Below are positions 21,462 through 29,693 of a DNA stretch of 34,595 nucleotides, piece after piece. The position numbers and the translations under genes were made by a program. The notes under the pieces were generated by a model. That model had not been told where the DNA came from and ran no database searches. It saw only the letters and a program-made list of their open reading frames with translations. Position 1 is the stretch's first letter; each line of letters begins with the position of its first letter. Source of the DNA: a virus; IMG/VR virus record IMGVR_UViG_3300028794_000184, positions 1-34,595 of that record. One strand, written 5' to 3'.

Positions 21462-21985
21462 CCAAGGATAAAAAGGATCTCATTGAAAAGGTAGCGCTTA
21501 CCTACAGTTCACAGATTGGAGTAAGAGAACTTACTAACCGGAACGATGGTGAGAAAATCGATATGTACCTGGCATCTACCGGGCTTGTAAATAACAAAGC
21601 TTACCGAGCAAAAACAGGGAAGGGTTATGCGTGGTGTGCAGCATTTGTAACATGGTCGCTTAAAGAGTCCTTTAAAGACACTGATTACCAAATCAAAATT
21701 CCTTCAGGCAGTGCGTGGGCGCCTTCCTGGTTCACTGCGAATGTTATCTACATCAAAGGCAAACTGAATAAAGTGAAGCCAGATAAAACGGATGTGATCG
21801 GTATCTGGTCGCCAACAGAAAAACGGATCGGGCATGTAGGATTTGTAGACGCCTGGCCGGATGATGGAGATTATGTAATCACCGTGGAAGGTAACACGAA
21901 TGCCGCAGGAAGCCGTGAAGGCGATGGCGTGTATCGAAAGCGAAGATTGAAAGCGAACATTCACAAAGTAAGTCGCTGGATTTAA
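21383..21985 (+). CDS. Cys-His endolysin with signal sequence, 200 aa
   Basis: Residues 1-23 are a hydrophobic export signal (LFGLVCLLLVGLTIGYA). The catalytic domain is of the CHAP/NlpC-like Cys-His kind: Cys85 in GYAWCAAFVTW, His151 in RIGHVGFVDAW, and a polar third residue near Glu169/Asn171 (VEGNTN). It should cleave peptidoglycan peptide bonds from the periplasm. The signal implies sec export rather than holin-dependent release, or a signal-anchor endolysin. Confidence 0.85.
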   Translation: MGKTKTLFGLVCLLLVGLTIGYASPITKDKKDLIEKVALTYSSQIGVRELTNRNDGEKIDMYLASTGLVNNKAYRAKTGKGYAWCAAFVTWSLKESFKDTDYQIKIPSGSAWAPSWFTANVIYIKGKLNKVKPDKTDVIGIWSPTEKRIGHVGFVDAWPDDGDYVITVEGNTNAAGSREGDGVYRKRRLKANIHKVSRWI

Positions 21986-22023
21986 TTTAAAGACAACCCT
22001 TAAAACACACAAACCCAATAAAG

Positions 22024-22515
22024 ATGCGCGTGCTTTTCTTCATAGGTTTCGCACTGTTGCTCGTGGTGACAGGATGTAGCCGCAAGGTTACATCCACTGC
22101 CACCGACACACAAGTGTATGATTCTACTTACGTGAAGATGAGCCCGCGTTTCGTTCCATTAAGTTTTCCTGGCAAGTCCGTGATTACGTTTACCCGTATC
22201 GTCATCGATAGTACAGGAAAACTTTCACCTCTTCACATTAAAGAAAAAAGCGGGGGCGCTTTCATTGACGTTACGATAAAAGCAGACGGAAGCATTATAG
22301 CCAAAGGCGGATGCGACAGTTTAAAGACCGTAACCGAGTTAATGGACAAAGAAATTTTTAAGCTGAAACATACCGTTAAGAACACTGTAAAAACGGTAAC
22401 GGTTACTCAGTATAAAACACATGGCATCGATATTTTTTGCAGATGGTATTCTGGTATTACGCTGCTCGTTGCCTTGCTTCTCATTTACCTCAAATTCAAA
22501 AAAATAATCCTATGA
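22024..22515 (+). CDS. Single-gene spanin candidate (lipoprotein plus C-terminal TM), 163 aa
   Basis: The N-terminus is a lipoprotein signal (MRVLFFIGFALLLVVTGC, Cys18). The middle is periplasmic and beta-rich, then charged (DKEIFKLKHTVKN). The C-terminus is a transmembrane helix (YSGITLLVALLLIYLKF) ending KKIIL. An outer-membrane lipid anchor plus an inner-membrane helix in one chain is the definition of a unimolecular spanin, which fuses the two membranes at lysis. It lies directly after the endolysin. An ordinary lipoprotein is the main alternative. Confidence 0.75.
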   Translation: MRVLFFIGFALLLVVTGCSRKVTSTATDTQVYDSTYVKMSPRFVPLSFPGKSVITFTRIVIDSTGKLSPLHIKEKSGGAFIDVTIKADGSIIAKGGCDSLKTVTELMDKEIFKLKHTVKNTVKTVTVTQYKTHGIDIFCRWYSGITLLVALLLIYLKFKKIIL

Positions 22516-23069
22516 ACAAGGAAGTACTACATTATTTCAAAACTGTTCCTTCTGCCACCGAAGCATTCACAACAAGTGACGGCACGGTGTTTACACATAA
22601 GCATTATGCGGAGAGCTTTTCCAAAGAGCTGAAAGACCACAAGGTTGAAAAGCATGAGCGTAAAGATTTTGAAGATGCCATTACCGATGCGGAAGCCACC
22701 GAGTTTGCGTTGGCAGAAGCGGCAAAGGAAAAGGCTTTGCATGATGTGAGGCCTGAAGATTTCCTGCGCATGAGTGCGGAACAAAAGAGTTCTTTCATAG
22801 AGCGCATGGCAATTGATTCTATCGAGCAAAAAGAGAAGGCTAAGGCCATTGCTGATTCGCTTGATATGGCTGATAAAATCGATGAACAGAACGATTCGGT
22901 GACTCTCAGTGCTGACCCAAACCCACACCTTGAACAGGAAGCAGAAGCAGCTAATGTGGATGTATTAATGGAAGCTATTGAAACAGTAGCTGAAGTAGTC
23001 AAAGTGGAACCGACTAAAGAGGTTGAAGAAACTGGAAAAAAAACAAAGTCCAAAAACGCAAAAGCGTAA
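22512..23069 (+). CDS. Hypothetical structural-region protein, 185 aa
   Basis: I chose ATG at 22512, which overlaps the spanin stop as ATGA; a longer frame from 22437 would run inside the spanin gene. The protein is acidic, highly helical (DFEDAITDAEATEFALAEAA; KSSFIERMAIDSIEQKEKA) and ends in a Lys-rich tail (GKKTKSKNAKA). The N-terminal segment DGTVFTHKHYAESFSKELK may be a small folded motif. It precedes the tail sheath. A chaperone or minor virion role is only inferred. Confidence 0.6.
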   Translation: MNKEVLHYFKTVPSATEAFTTSDGTVFTHKHYAESFSKELKDHKVEKHERKDFEDAITDAEATEFALAEAAKEKALHDVRPEDFLRMSAEQKSSFIERMAIDSIEQKEKAKAIADSLDMADKIDEQNDSVTLSADPNPHLEQEAEAANVDVLMEAIETVAEVVKVEPTKEVEETGKKTKSKNAKA

Positions 23070-23072
23070 ACA

Positions 23073-24221
23073 ATGAGCTTACCCAAAGTAACCTTACTCT
23101 ATACTAACGGCAACCTGTTGCAGGATGTTGGTGATATTGATGGAATTGCCGCCATCATCGGCACAGGCACTACAGCCGGTCTGCTGAATAAACCTAAAAC
23201 GGTTTATAACCTGGACGATGCCATTGCGCAAGGCTATACCTTACTGGCAGAGCCTGCCATGTATCGCCACTTGCAGGAATTCTATAACGAAGTTGCAGGC
23301 AATAAAGAGCTGAAGATAATGATCGTGGCAAACACGGTTACTCTTACGCAGATGGCCGATAACACCAATAGCACCAATGGCGCTAAGGTATTAACCAACG
23401 AATTCCCTGGAAGAGTAAGGCTACTTGCCATCTATCGTACGCCTCCCGGAGGCTATACGGGTGGAGCGAACTTCATTGATGCTGATGTGGTGAGCGCATT
23501 ACCTAATGCACTTACTTTCTGTCAGGCACGCCTTGCAGAGAATGCACCTTTGCGCATGATCATTGAAGGGAGGGTACAAAACCCTGCCGCTGCTAATACA
23601 CTTACCCCTAATACAAGCACTAACGGATTTACTGCCGTATTACTTGGCGGAACATTGAACGATGGTTCGGCAAGTGTAGGCTTACTGCTTGGAAGAGCGG
23701 TAAAGTATGGCGCTCATATCAAAATCGGAAAGGTAGCCAACGGCCCTTTAAGTGTTAGCACGATCTACATAGGCGATAAGCTTATCAAAGATGTGGTTAA
23801 CCTGGCTACACTTCACGGCAACGGTTTTATTTCGTTCATGACCTATCCCCAAAAGGCTGGTTATTTCTTCGGTATTGATCGCATGGCAAGCAATGACGAT
23901 TTCCGCCTGCTGGCTTATGGCCGTGTGGTAGATAAGGCTGCTGTGATCGCTGTGGCTGTGTTTACCGAAGACCTGGAAGGTGAAGTGGATGTGGATGCAG
24001 ACGGAAAGATCGCATCCTACGAAGTTACACACCTGGAAGAACGCATTAAGCAACAAATACAGGTTGCTATGGGTGATCAGATTAGCGGTGAGCCATCAAT
24101 CTACATCAACCCGGATCAGAACATCATAAATACCAGTCGGCTTACCCTAAAGGGAAGAATCAGGCCGAAAGGTTACAAAAGCTTTATCGACTTTGAATTG
24201 GGCATAACTGCAACCACATAA
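23073..24221 (+). CDS. Tail sheath protein (DUF2586 type), 382 aa
   Basis: The sequence and order fit the DUF2586 sheath group of Bacteroidota phages: VGDIDGIAAIIGTGTTAGLL at the N-terminus, a middle with LLGRAVKYGAHIKIGKVANG, and a C-terminal domain with SRLTLKGRIRPKGYKSF. It is followed by the tail tube gene, as in contractile-tail phages. Sheath subunits surround the tube and contract on infection. Size is in the usual range (about 380-500 aa). Confidence 0.85.
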   Translation: MSLPKVTLLYTNGNLLQDVGDIDGIAAIIGTGTTAGLLNKPKTVYNLDDAIAQGYTLLAEPAMYRHLQEFYNEVAGNKELKIMIVANTVTLTQMADNTNSTNGAKVLTNEFPGRVRLLAIYRTPPGGYTGGANFIDADVVSALPNALTFCQARLAENAPLRMIIEGRVQNPAAANTLTPNTSTNGFTAVLLGGTLNDGSASVGLLLGRAVKYGAHIKIGKVANGPLSVSTIYIGDKLIKDVVNLATLHGNGFISFMTYPQKAGYFFGIDRMASNDDFRLLAYGRVVDKAAVIAVAVFTEDLEGEVDVDADGKIASYEVTHLEERIKQQIQVAMGDQISGEPSIYINPDQNIINTSRLTLKGRIRPKGYKSFIDFELGITATT

Positions 24222-24226
24222 GCACT

Positions 24227-24661
24227 ATGGATTTTAGCACAAAAGATTGCTCATGGAGTAACATAACACTTACTCTGTTGGGCGCCAAGATTACCGGCCT
24301 TCGCGGATTTGAAGTGAAGAAGACGGTGGAGAAGGAGCATGTATATGCCAGTGGTGACGAGCCGGTGGACATTAATACAGGCAATAAAAAGTATGACGGC
24401 AATTTGAAGATGCTGAAGTACGAAGTGGATAAACTTAATGCAGCTGCGTTGATTGCCGGATTTGCCGACATCCTGGAAGTTCCGCATACGCTGATTACCT
24501 GTACGATTGATTTTAAAAAGAATCCAACGGACAAAACGCAGTACATCGTAGTGCCAGGTATTGCCTTCACTGAGTTGGGAATAGCGATGGAGCAGAACAC
24601 GAAGATGACGGAAGTAACACTTCCATTCATTGCCATGCGTGTTCAACACCTGGTGAAGTAA
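24227..24661 (+). CDS. Tail tube protein, 144 aa
   Basis: Small beta-rich protein immediately after the sheath gene: DCSWSNITLTLLGAKITGL, VYASGDEPVDINTGNKKYDG, and a C-terminal beta segment (KMTEVTLPFIAMRV). The placement, size and beta pattern are those of tail tube subunits of contractile phages, which stack into hexameric rings. The chaperone and tape measure genes follow in the classic order. Confidence 0.85.
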   Translation: MDFSTKDCSWSNITLTLLGAKITGLRGFEVKKTVEKEHVYASGDEPVDINTGNKKYDGNLKMLKYEVDKLNAAALIAGFADILEVPHTLITCTIDFKKNPTDKTQYIVVPGIAFTELGIAMEQNTKMTEVTLPFIAMRVQHLVK

Positions 24662-24680
24662 TTCGAAATTTTACAAACCT

Positions 24681-25103
24681 ATGATAAAGACAGAAACTAA
24701 AAAAGGCGCAAGTATCAAAGAGATACGCAAGCGGGAAGCAGTGCAGAAAGAAAAAGATCTGCACGCACGTTGTGAGGCTCTTGCAGTAGAGCGGTTCACC
24801 AAGGAAACGATGGTGAAATGGAGCAACGAGAATAAAGGCTTATGGTTTTTGCCTGTATTGGATGAGACCGGAGAAGAGATTGAAGGTATCGCTATCATGC
24901 GGCCCATCACCCGTGCCATTCTTTCCTATGCAAGTACTAAGATACAAGACGAGGGCCTTTATGAATTCCTTGAAGCTGCTATGCGCGAATGCTTTGTTGC
25001 TGGTGATGATTTCATCCTGGACGATGACAACTATTTCATTCCAGCAGCCAATCAGTTCAACAAAATACTGGAAGGAAAGAAGGCGGCACTTTTAAAGCGA
25101 TAA
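24681..25103 (+). CDS. Tail assembly chaperone, short (unshifted) form, 140 aa
   Basis: The gene lies between the tube and the tape measure, the usual chaperone position. The protein is acidic and helical with ITRAILSYASTKIQ and DDDNYFIPAANQFNKILEG. Its last codons are CTT TTA AAG CGA TAA, carrying a -1 shift heptamer T TTA AAG. Most ribosomes should stop at 25101-25103. A share slips and makes the longer form ending at 25285. This matches the gpG/gpGT layout of lambda. Confidence 0.85.
   Translation: MIKTETKKGASIKEIRKREAVQKEKDLHARCEALAVERFTKETMVKWSNENKGLWFLPVLDETGEEIEGIAIMRPITRAILSYASTKIQDEGLYEFLEAAMRECFVAGDDFILDDDNYFIPAANQFNKILEGKKAALLKR
25091..25097 (+). promoter_or_regulatory. -1 ribosomal frameshift site TTTAAAG
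   Basis: In the zero frame the bases read CTT TTA AAG, so the heptamer is T TTA AAG, a canonical X XXY YYZ slippery sequence. Slippage to TTT AAA lets translation continue in the -1 frame through GCG ATA AGC up to TAA at 25283-25285. The zero-frame stop lies four bases downstream. Confidence 0.82.
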
Positions 25104-25285
25104 GCGGAGCAAAGAAAAAAACCGAGCAGGACTATATGTATCTGCGCGGTTTTTTTGAAACATTGATTGAGTACTATACGGGCCACGATGCTTCCGCTAT
25201 GACTGATACGGCCCTTGCTATAAAACTTAGCCACATTGAACGTATTCGTAAAATGGAGGCAAAGGCTAAAGGTGTTAACTTTTAA
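25098..25285 (+). CDS. -1 frame extension of the tail assembly chaperone
   Basis: After the slip the frame adds about 62 residues: AISGAKKKTEQDYMYLRGFF, then ETLIEYYTGHDASAMTDTAL and a helical basic C-terminus (ERIRKMEAKAKGVNF). The same frame contains an ATG at 25136 that would give a separate 49-codon gene. The slippery site and chaperone position make a fused product more likely. In phage lambda the extension binds the tape measure, which follows here at 25298. The extension is not listed as a separate gene in the usual sense. Confidence 0.78.
25115..25156 (+). other. Hairpin inside the frameshift extension
   Basis: Seven A plus CCG (25115-25124) pair with CGG plus seven T (25147-25156), with an inner GCAG/CTGC stem (25126-25129/25142-25145) after one A-G mismatch and a 12-base loop. 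It begins 17 bases after the slippery heptamer. It could stimulate the shift, although typical stimulators sit 5-9 bases away. The A and T flanks also make it look like a weak bidirectional terminator. Confidence 0.65.
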
Positions 25286-25297
25286 AATCCTTTCCGA

Positions 25298-27061
25298 TTG
25301 AATTTAGAACTCTTCATAAAACTCAAAGACCTTGTAAGTAGCGGCCTGGTAAAGATGGCTGAAACTGCACGCAAAACGTCCAACACCATCAAAGGTGCGA
25401 ACGGACAACTTGCGCAGTCTTATGATGAGATCAAAAGAAAAATTTCCGACCTGGAAAGCGTTATCTCCAAAAGCCGATCTGTAGATCATATCCGGGCAGC
25501 ACGCAGGGAGTTGGAACAGCTTCAGCGATTGGCAAGCCGATCTCCAGGTAATCTTTCGAGCGGTGGCGGCTTCTTCGGTGCCCTTGGCAGATCCGTGCGA
25601 AGTGTATTACCCGCACTTGGATTAGCTGGCGCATTACAATTGGGCGGAAGTGTGGTAGGCGCTGGTCTTCAGGGACAGGCCCGACAAACTTCCTTTGAAG
25701 TAATGGCCGGTAAGAGCGAAGGAACACGGCTAAATAAAGACCTCACAAAGTTCGCTCAGGATTCAATTTACGGAAACGAAGTATACCAGAACGCGCAAAC
25801 CATGCTTGCCTTTGGAGCTAACTCCAAAGAGATTATGCCCGACATGAAAATGATCGGTGATATTGCTATGGGCGATAAGGACAAACTTGGAAGGTTAACC
25901 CTTGCCTTCAGCCAGGTAAGAGCCGCAGGCAAACTGATGGGACAAGACTTGCTTCAATTTGTGAATGCTGGCTTTAACCCGTTGCAAATCATTAGTGAGA
26001 AAACGGGTATATCGTTAGGCGTACTTCGAAAGAAAGTTGAAGACGGAGCAATAAGTTTTGATATGGTGAAATCCGCATTTCAATCTGCCACTGGTGAAGG
26101 TGGCCGATTCTTTAATATGACGGAGAAGATTGCAGCAACTGATTTCGGTAAATGGGAAGCATTTAAAGGACAACTGGCTGGCGTTGCATTGCAATTGGGT
26201 GGAGAACTGGCCCCCGCCTTTGGCTTTTTAATTACTAACGCACTTGTGCCGTTTGTCAATCTTTTATCAGCATCAATTGCATGGATAAAAGAAAATTCAA
26301 ATTGGCTTGCACCGCTAACAATAGGTTTAATATCCGCAGCTGCCGGTTATGGCTTATTTGTACTGGCAATGAATGGTGGAGCAATGGCGGCAACTATAAT
26401 GTCTGGCGCGATGAAGGTTTTAAATATCGTGATGTCACTTAACCCAGTCGGGTTGGTTATCGCGGCCATTGCTGCACTGATCGCACTGGTTGTTTACGCC
26501 TGGTATAAGTTCGATAAGTTTCGCGGTGTCATCATGGCAACCTGGGAGATTATGAAGGGCTTCGGCCAGATGCTTAAAGATTACATCATCGATAAGTTCA
26601 AAGCTATACTTGCTTTGGCTGGTGGCTTGGGCACTGCACTTGGAAAGCTCTTTAAGGGCGATTTCAGCGGGGCTTATGATACTGCTAAAGGTGCCATTGC
26701 AGAATACAAGGCATCGAGCGCGGACGCAACATCCAGGGCCAGGGATACACTAACAGGTGCCGTTAAAAATGCCGTAGGAGCTTATAAGAATGAATTAAAC
26801 GGTAAGCCGAAAGGCGCTGCTGATTCAGCGGCTGCACCAGGAGGAAATAAGTTTGCAAATCCATTCTCTAATGTTACCGATGACAGCACCGCGAAAGGAA
26901 TTACAGGCGGTGGCCCACGGGTTATAAATATCTACGGTGTGAAGTTTGCCGAGAAAATAGAGATCCATACCACTACACTTGAAAAAGGTTTAGATGGCAT
27001 TAAAGACCAGCTGGATGAGTACTTGTTGAGGTTGTTAAACTCTGGGGCAGCAATACAATGA
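25298..27061 (+). CDS. Tape measure protein, 587 aa
   Basis: TTG at 25298 (MNLELFIKLKD) is the start; the stop of the chaperone extension lies 15 bases upstream in the same frame. The protein has N-terminal coiled-coil helices (about 1-75), the tape-measure domain (QTSFEVMAGKSEGTRL; TMLAFGANSKE; AGKLMGQDLLQFVNAGFNPL), then hydrophobic segments (LAPLTIGLISAAAGYGLFVLA; LNPVGLVIAAIAALIALVVYA) and a C-terminal helical end. Tape measures fix tail length and later enter the host membrane. At 587 aa a short tail is expected. Confidence 0.92.
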   Translation: MNLELFIKLKDLVSSGLVKMAETARKTSNTIKGANGQLAQSYDEIKRKISDLESVISKSRSVDHIRAARRELEQLQRLASRSPGNLSSGGGFFGALGRSVRSVLPALGLAGALQLGGSVVGAGLQGQARQTSFEVMAGKSEGTRLNKDLTKFAQDSIYGNEVYQNAQTMLAFGANSKEIMPDMKMIGDIAMGDKDKLGRLTLAFSQVRAAGKLMGQDLLQFVNAGFNPLQIISEKTGISLGVLRKKVEDGAISFDMVKSAFQSATGEGGRFFNMTEKIAATDFGKWEAFKGQLAGVALQLGGELAPAFGFLITNALVPFVNLLSASIAWIKENSNWLAPLTIGLISAAAGYGLFVLAMNGGAMAATIMSGAMKVLNIVMSLNPVGLVIAAIAALIALVVYAWYKFDKFRGVIMATWEIMKGFGQMLKDYIIDKFKAILALAGGLGTALGKLFKGDFSGAYDTAKGAIAEYKASSADATSRARDTLTGAVKNAVGAYKNELNGKPKGAADSAAAPGGNKFANPFSNVTDDSTAKGITGGGPRVINIYGVKFAEKIEIHTTTLEKGLDGIKDQLDEYLLRLLNSGAAIQ

Positions 27062-27642
27062 GCTTAGCAATTTTTGATTTCAAAAAGTTCTATCAGTATC
27101 AATTTGGGGGTAAGCCTTACCAGATAGAAGGTGAGAACGAAAACATTCCGGTAAATGATCAGATTACCAGCGATAGCGGTAACCTGCTGCAAGACAACTT
27201 CCTGGGGCGTGAGGTATGGCTACCGGTGAAGTTCTTCAACCTCGACCCAGAAATATTTGAACAAGGCGAATTGTTTTTGCCTTATTCTGTAATCAGCGTT
27301 AGCAGCAAAAAGACAATCGTAAAAACTCCACTGGCTGAACGAAGAGGCACAGTGAAAGAGCTTTACAACATTGATGATTACCAGATCAATATTAAAGGCT
27401 TTGTGATTGATGAAGGACGGAGGTGGCCAGAAAAGGAAATCACCGCAATAAAGAAGTTGTACGAAGATCAGCTGGCAGTAAGCCTGGACAACGCACTTAC
27501 AAATATCTTTTTAAAAGATGATCAGCAACGGATAACTATTGAGGAACTAAACTGGCCGGAAGTGGAAGGCGGACGCAAGCACATACGACCCTTTACCATG
27601 CGTATAGAAAGCGATAGTGTATTTACCCTTGAATTGACGTGA
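27058..27642 (+). CDS. Tail/baseplate protein (DUF6046-like), 194 aa
   Basis: ATG at 27058 overlaps the tape measure stop (ATGA). The protein has VWLPVKFFNLDPEIFE, VKTPLAERRGTVKELYNIDDYQINIKGF, and a C-terminal FTMRIESDSVFTLEL. The TPLAERRGTVKE... strand is typical of the DUF6046/gp53-type baseplate wedge group that joins the tape measure region to the hub. Assignment is by pattern. The gene precedes the hub gene. Confidence 0.7.
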   Translation: MSLAIFDFKKFYQYQFGGKPYQIEGENENIPVNDQITSDSGNLLQDNFLGREVWLPVKFFNLDPEIFEQGELFLPYSVISVSSKKTIVKTPLAERRGTVKELYNIDDYQINIKGFVIDEGRRWPEKEITAIKKLYEDQLAVSLDNALTNIFLKDDQQRITIEELNWPEVEGGRKHIRPFTMRIESDSVFTLELT

Positions 27643-27645
27643 GCC

Positions 27646-28617
27646 ATGTTTAAGATGACCGCAGATATTATAATCGGGCCTTTTAAATCACTAAAGCCAA
27701 GCGCGATAAAGTGGAGTAAGAGCGTAGATAATTTCAGTGACAGCTGCACTATTAAGCTGCCTGCAATATCGATGCTTAAAAAGGAAGGCGATACCTACGA
27801 GCGTGTGCAAACTGGTTTGCAGTTTAAAGAGGGAATGAAGGTTGAAGTATTTGCAGGATACGATGGAGAAAACGACAGGCAGTTTAAAGGTTTTATACGC
27901 AGATTGAATTTTACAATTCCGCTTGAGGTAGAATGTGAAGGATATAGTTATCAGCTAAGGAAGAAATTGGATTTTAGCAAAGCTTACCAGGCTACCACAG
28001 TAAAAAAGATTTTGCAGGATCTGGTAGAAGGAACTGATATTAAGTTAAGCGATTCCATTCCGTTGATACCGATTGACAAAGCGACATTTCAAAATGTAAG
28101 TGGCGTGCAGCTATTGGAATGGCTGAAAGAAAAATGCCTGCTTACTGTATACTTCAATGAAGATATTCTTTACTGTGGTATGCAACAGCTGGACGTGAAG
28201 CAAACTAAAAAATTTCGTTTAGGTTGGAATGTGATTAAAGACAACGAACTAAAATTCAACGACCGAAAGGAATTTGCAGACGTACGCATACAGATTGATA
28301 CACGTAAGAAAGACGGCACAAAGGAGAAAGGATTTGTGGGTAAGAAAGACGGCATGGTGAAGAAGTTTAAAAGCATCATTAAGGATAAATCGATACTTGA
28401 AAAAATTGCAGCGGAAAAAAGGAATGAGATCGTGAATCGCGGCTATGAAGGTTCGATCACTGCATTTTTAAAACCATACGTTCTTCCGGGCATGGCTGTG
28501 GATATAGATGACACAAAATATCCGGAACGCAAAGGAAAATATTTTGTGAGTGGAGTAGATGGAGAGTTCAGCACTTCCGGAGGAAGACAGAAGATAAAAA
28601 TCGGAAACAGTTTATGA
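27646..28617 (+). CDS. Baseplate hub protein (gpD-like late control), 323 aa
   Basis: The layout matches gpD/gp27-like hubs: an N-terminal beta region (SVDNFSDSCTIKLPAI), a second region with EVFAGYDGENDRQFKGFIRR, then ATTVKKILQDLVEGTD, and a C-terminal RGYEGSITAFLKPYVLPGM where the segment PGMAVDIDD is the usual hub ending. The hub forms the centre of the baseplate around the spike. It overlaps the following gene as ATGA. Confidence 0.82.
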   Translation: MFKMTADIIIGPFKSLKPSAIKWSKSVDNFSDSCTIKLPAISMLKKEGDTYERVQTGLQFKEGMKVEVFAGYDGENDRQFKGFIRRLNFTIPLEVECEGYSYQLRKKLDFSKAYQATTVKKILQDLVEGTDIKLSDSIPLIPIDKATFQNVSGVQLLEWLKEKCLLTVYFNEDILYCGMQQLDVKQTKKFRLGWNVIKDNELKFNDRKEFADVRIQIDTRKKDGTKEKGFVGKKDGMVKKFKSIIKDKSILEKIAAEKRNEIVNRGYEGSITAFLKPYVLPGMAVDIDDTKYPERKGKYFVSGVDGEFSTSGGRQKIKIGNSL

Positions 28618-29144
28618 GCAAGCAGGAAGAAGTAAGAAAACTGTTAAAGAAAATGGCATCGGAAGTAGGCCCCGCTGTGTCTCTTCTTGCTGAAGTGAAA
28701 AGCGTAGACGAAACAGAGCTGACTTGTGTACTTACGGACGATGACGGTTTGGAATTCTTTGATGTTCGGCTTACTCCGGTAGTAGATGGTAATGTAAGCT
28801 TTACCATCATACCAAAGATAAACACCTGGGCGCTTGCGGTGCGCATGGAAGATAGTGACGACTGGCTGGTGCTTTCTGTTGGTGAGGCACAAAAGGTTTT
28901 ATTAAAGTGCGATGAAGTAGTTATCAATGATGGCTCCAAAGGAGGTTTGGTAAACTGGCCCGACACTAAAACGCAACTTGATAAGAACAATGCAGTAGTA
29001 CAAGCATTAGTTAATGCCGTTACAAATTGGACACCAGTACCAAACGATGGTGGATCGGCATTGAAAACATTAATGACCGCACAGCTTGCAGGCAAGACGT
29101 TAGGAAGTTATGAAGATTTGGAAGACACCAAAGTGAAACATTGA
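28614..29144 (+). CDS. Baseplate/spike-associated protein (gp45-like), 176 aa
   Basis: The sequence has an OB-fold-like beta start (SLLAEVKSVDETELTCVLTD), then VVDGNVSFTIIPKINTWALAV, and SDDWLVLSVGEAQKVLLKCDEVVINDGSKGG, where the last segment resembles the spike beta-helix start. The tail (QLAGKTLGSYEDLED) is probably flexible. This is consistent with the short baseplate spike/puncturing proteins in Mu-like phages. It lies next to the hub gene, as expected. Confidence 0.65.
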   Translation: MSKQEEVRKLLKKMASEVGPAVSLLAEVKSVDETELTCVLTDDDGLEFFDVRLTPVVDGNVSFTIIPKINTWALAVRMEDSDDWLVLSVGEAQKVLLKCDEVVINDGSKGGLVNWPDTKTQLDKNNAVVQALVNAVTNWTPVPNDGGSALKTLMTAQLAGKTLGSYEDLEDTKVKH

Positions 29145-29422
29145 TGAAGGACGTTATCGCAGACTTTGAGTTGAAAACCATTTTTATAGATGGGGACATC
29201 GCTACAGGCATTAGCGATGATCAGCATAAGAATTTGCTTTTGATGTGTGAGAAGGGAAGCTATAAAGAATTCCCGGTCGGTACTGTTGGCGCTTTTACTT
29301 ACCTGGAAAGTGAAGACGTAGCCGGTTTGGTAAGAGAGGTTAGAACAAAGTTTATAGGCGATGGAATGACCATCAATAAAATTACAGTTGGCGATAAGTT
29401 AATAATAGATGCAAACTATTAA
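29144..29422 (+). CDS. Baseplate wedge protein (gp46-like), 92 aa
   Basis: I use ATG at 29144, which overlaps the previous stop by one base. The short protein has FELKTIFIDGDIATGISDD, then LLLMCEKGSYKEFPVGTVGAF and LIIDANY, similar in size and order to Mu gp46/gp25-type wedge proteins. The family match is approximate. Its stop overlaps the LysM-like gene by 14 bases. Confidence 0.6.
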   Translation: MKDVIADFELKTIFIDGDIATGISDDQHKNLLLMCEKGSYKEFPVGTVGAFTYLESEDVAGLVREVRTKFIGDGMTINKITVGDKLIIDANY

Positions 29423-29690
29423 AGCTCAACCAGGGCAGACATGGGTAGACCTTGCACTACAATATGTGGGTGATGAGGAACGTATGTTCGAACTGTGCGA
29501 CTTAAACGGATTTGGTATTACCGATGAAATAGAACCTGGTGTATTACTGCAATGCCCCGACAGCGATCCGAAGAAAAGAAGTATAGTAAATGTGTTGAAG
29601 GTATGCAGTAGTATGTTTTTTGGCGTTGGTAATCCGGCACCTGAAGGCATCGAGTATGAGGCAATCGAGTTAGACTTTATAGTAAGATAA
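29409..29690 (+). CDS. LysM-like tail protein (gpX-like), 93 aa
   Basis: The N-terminus reads QTIKAQPGQTWVDLALQYVG and DEERMFELCDLNGFGITDEI, followed by PGVLLQCP. This is the LysM layout (T.V..GDT...IA...G......L...N......I.PG..L..P). Small LysM proteins are the gpX type that sits at the tail tube end or hub and may hold the tail to the baseplate. Good fit for a position between the wedge and baseplate J-like genes. Confidence 0.75.
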   Translation: MQTIKAQPGQTWVDLALQYVGDEERMFELCDLNGFGITDEIEPGVLLQCPDSDPKKRSIVNVLKVCSSMFFGVGNPAPEGIEYEAIELDFIVR

Positions 29691-29693
29691 TTT

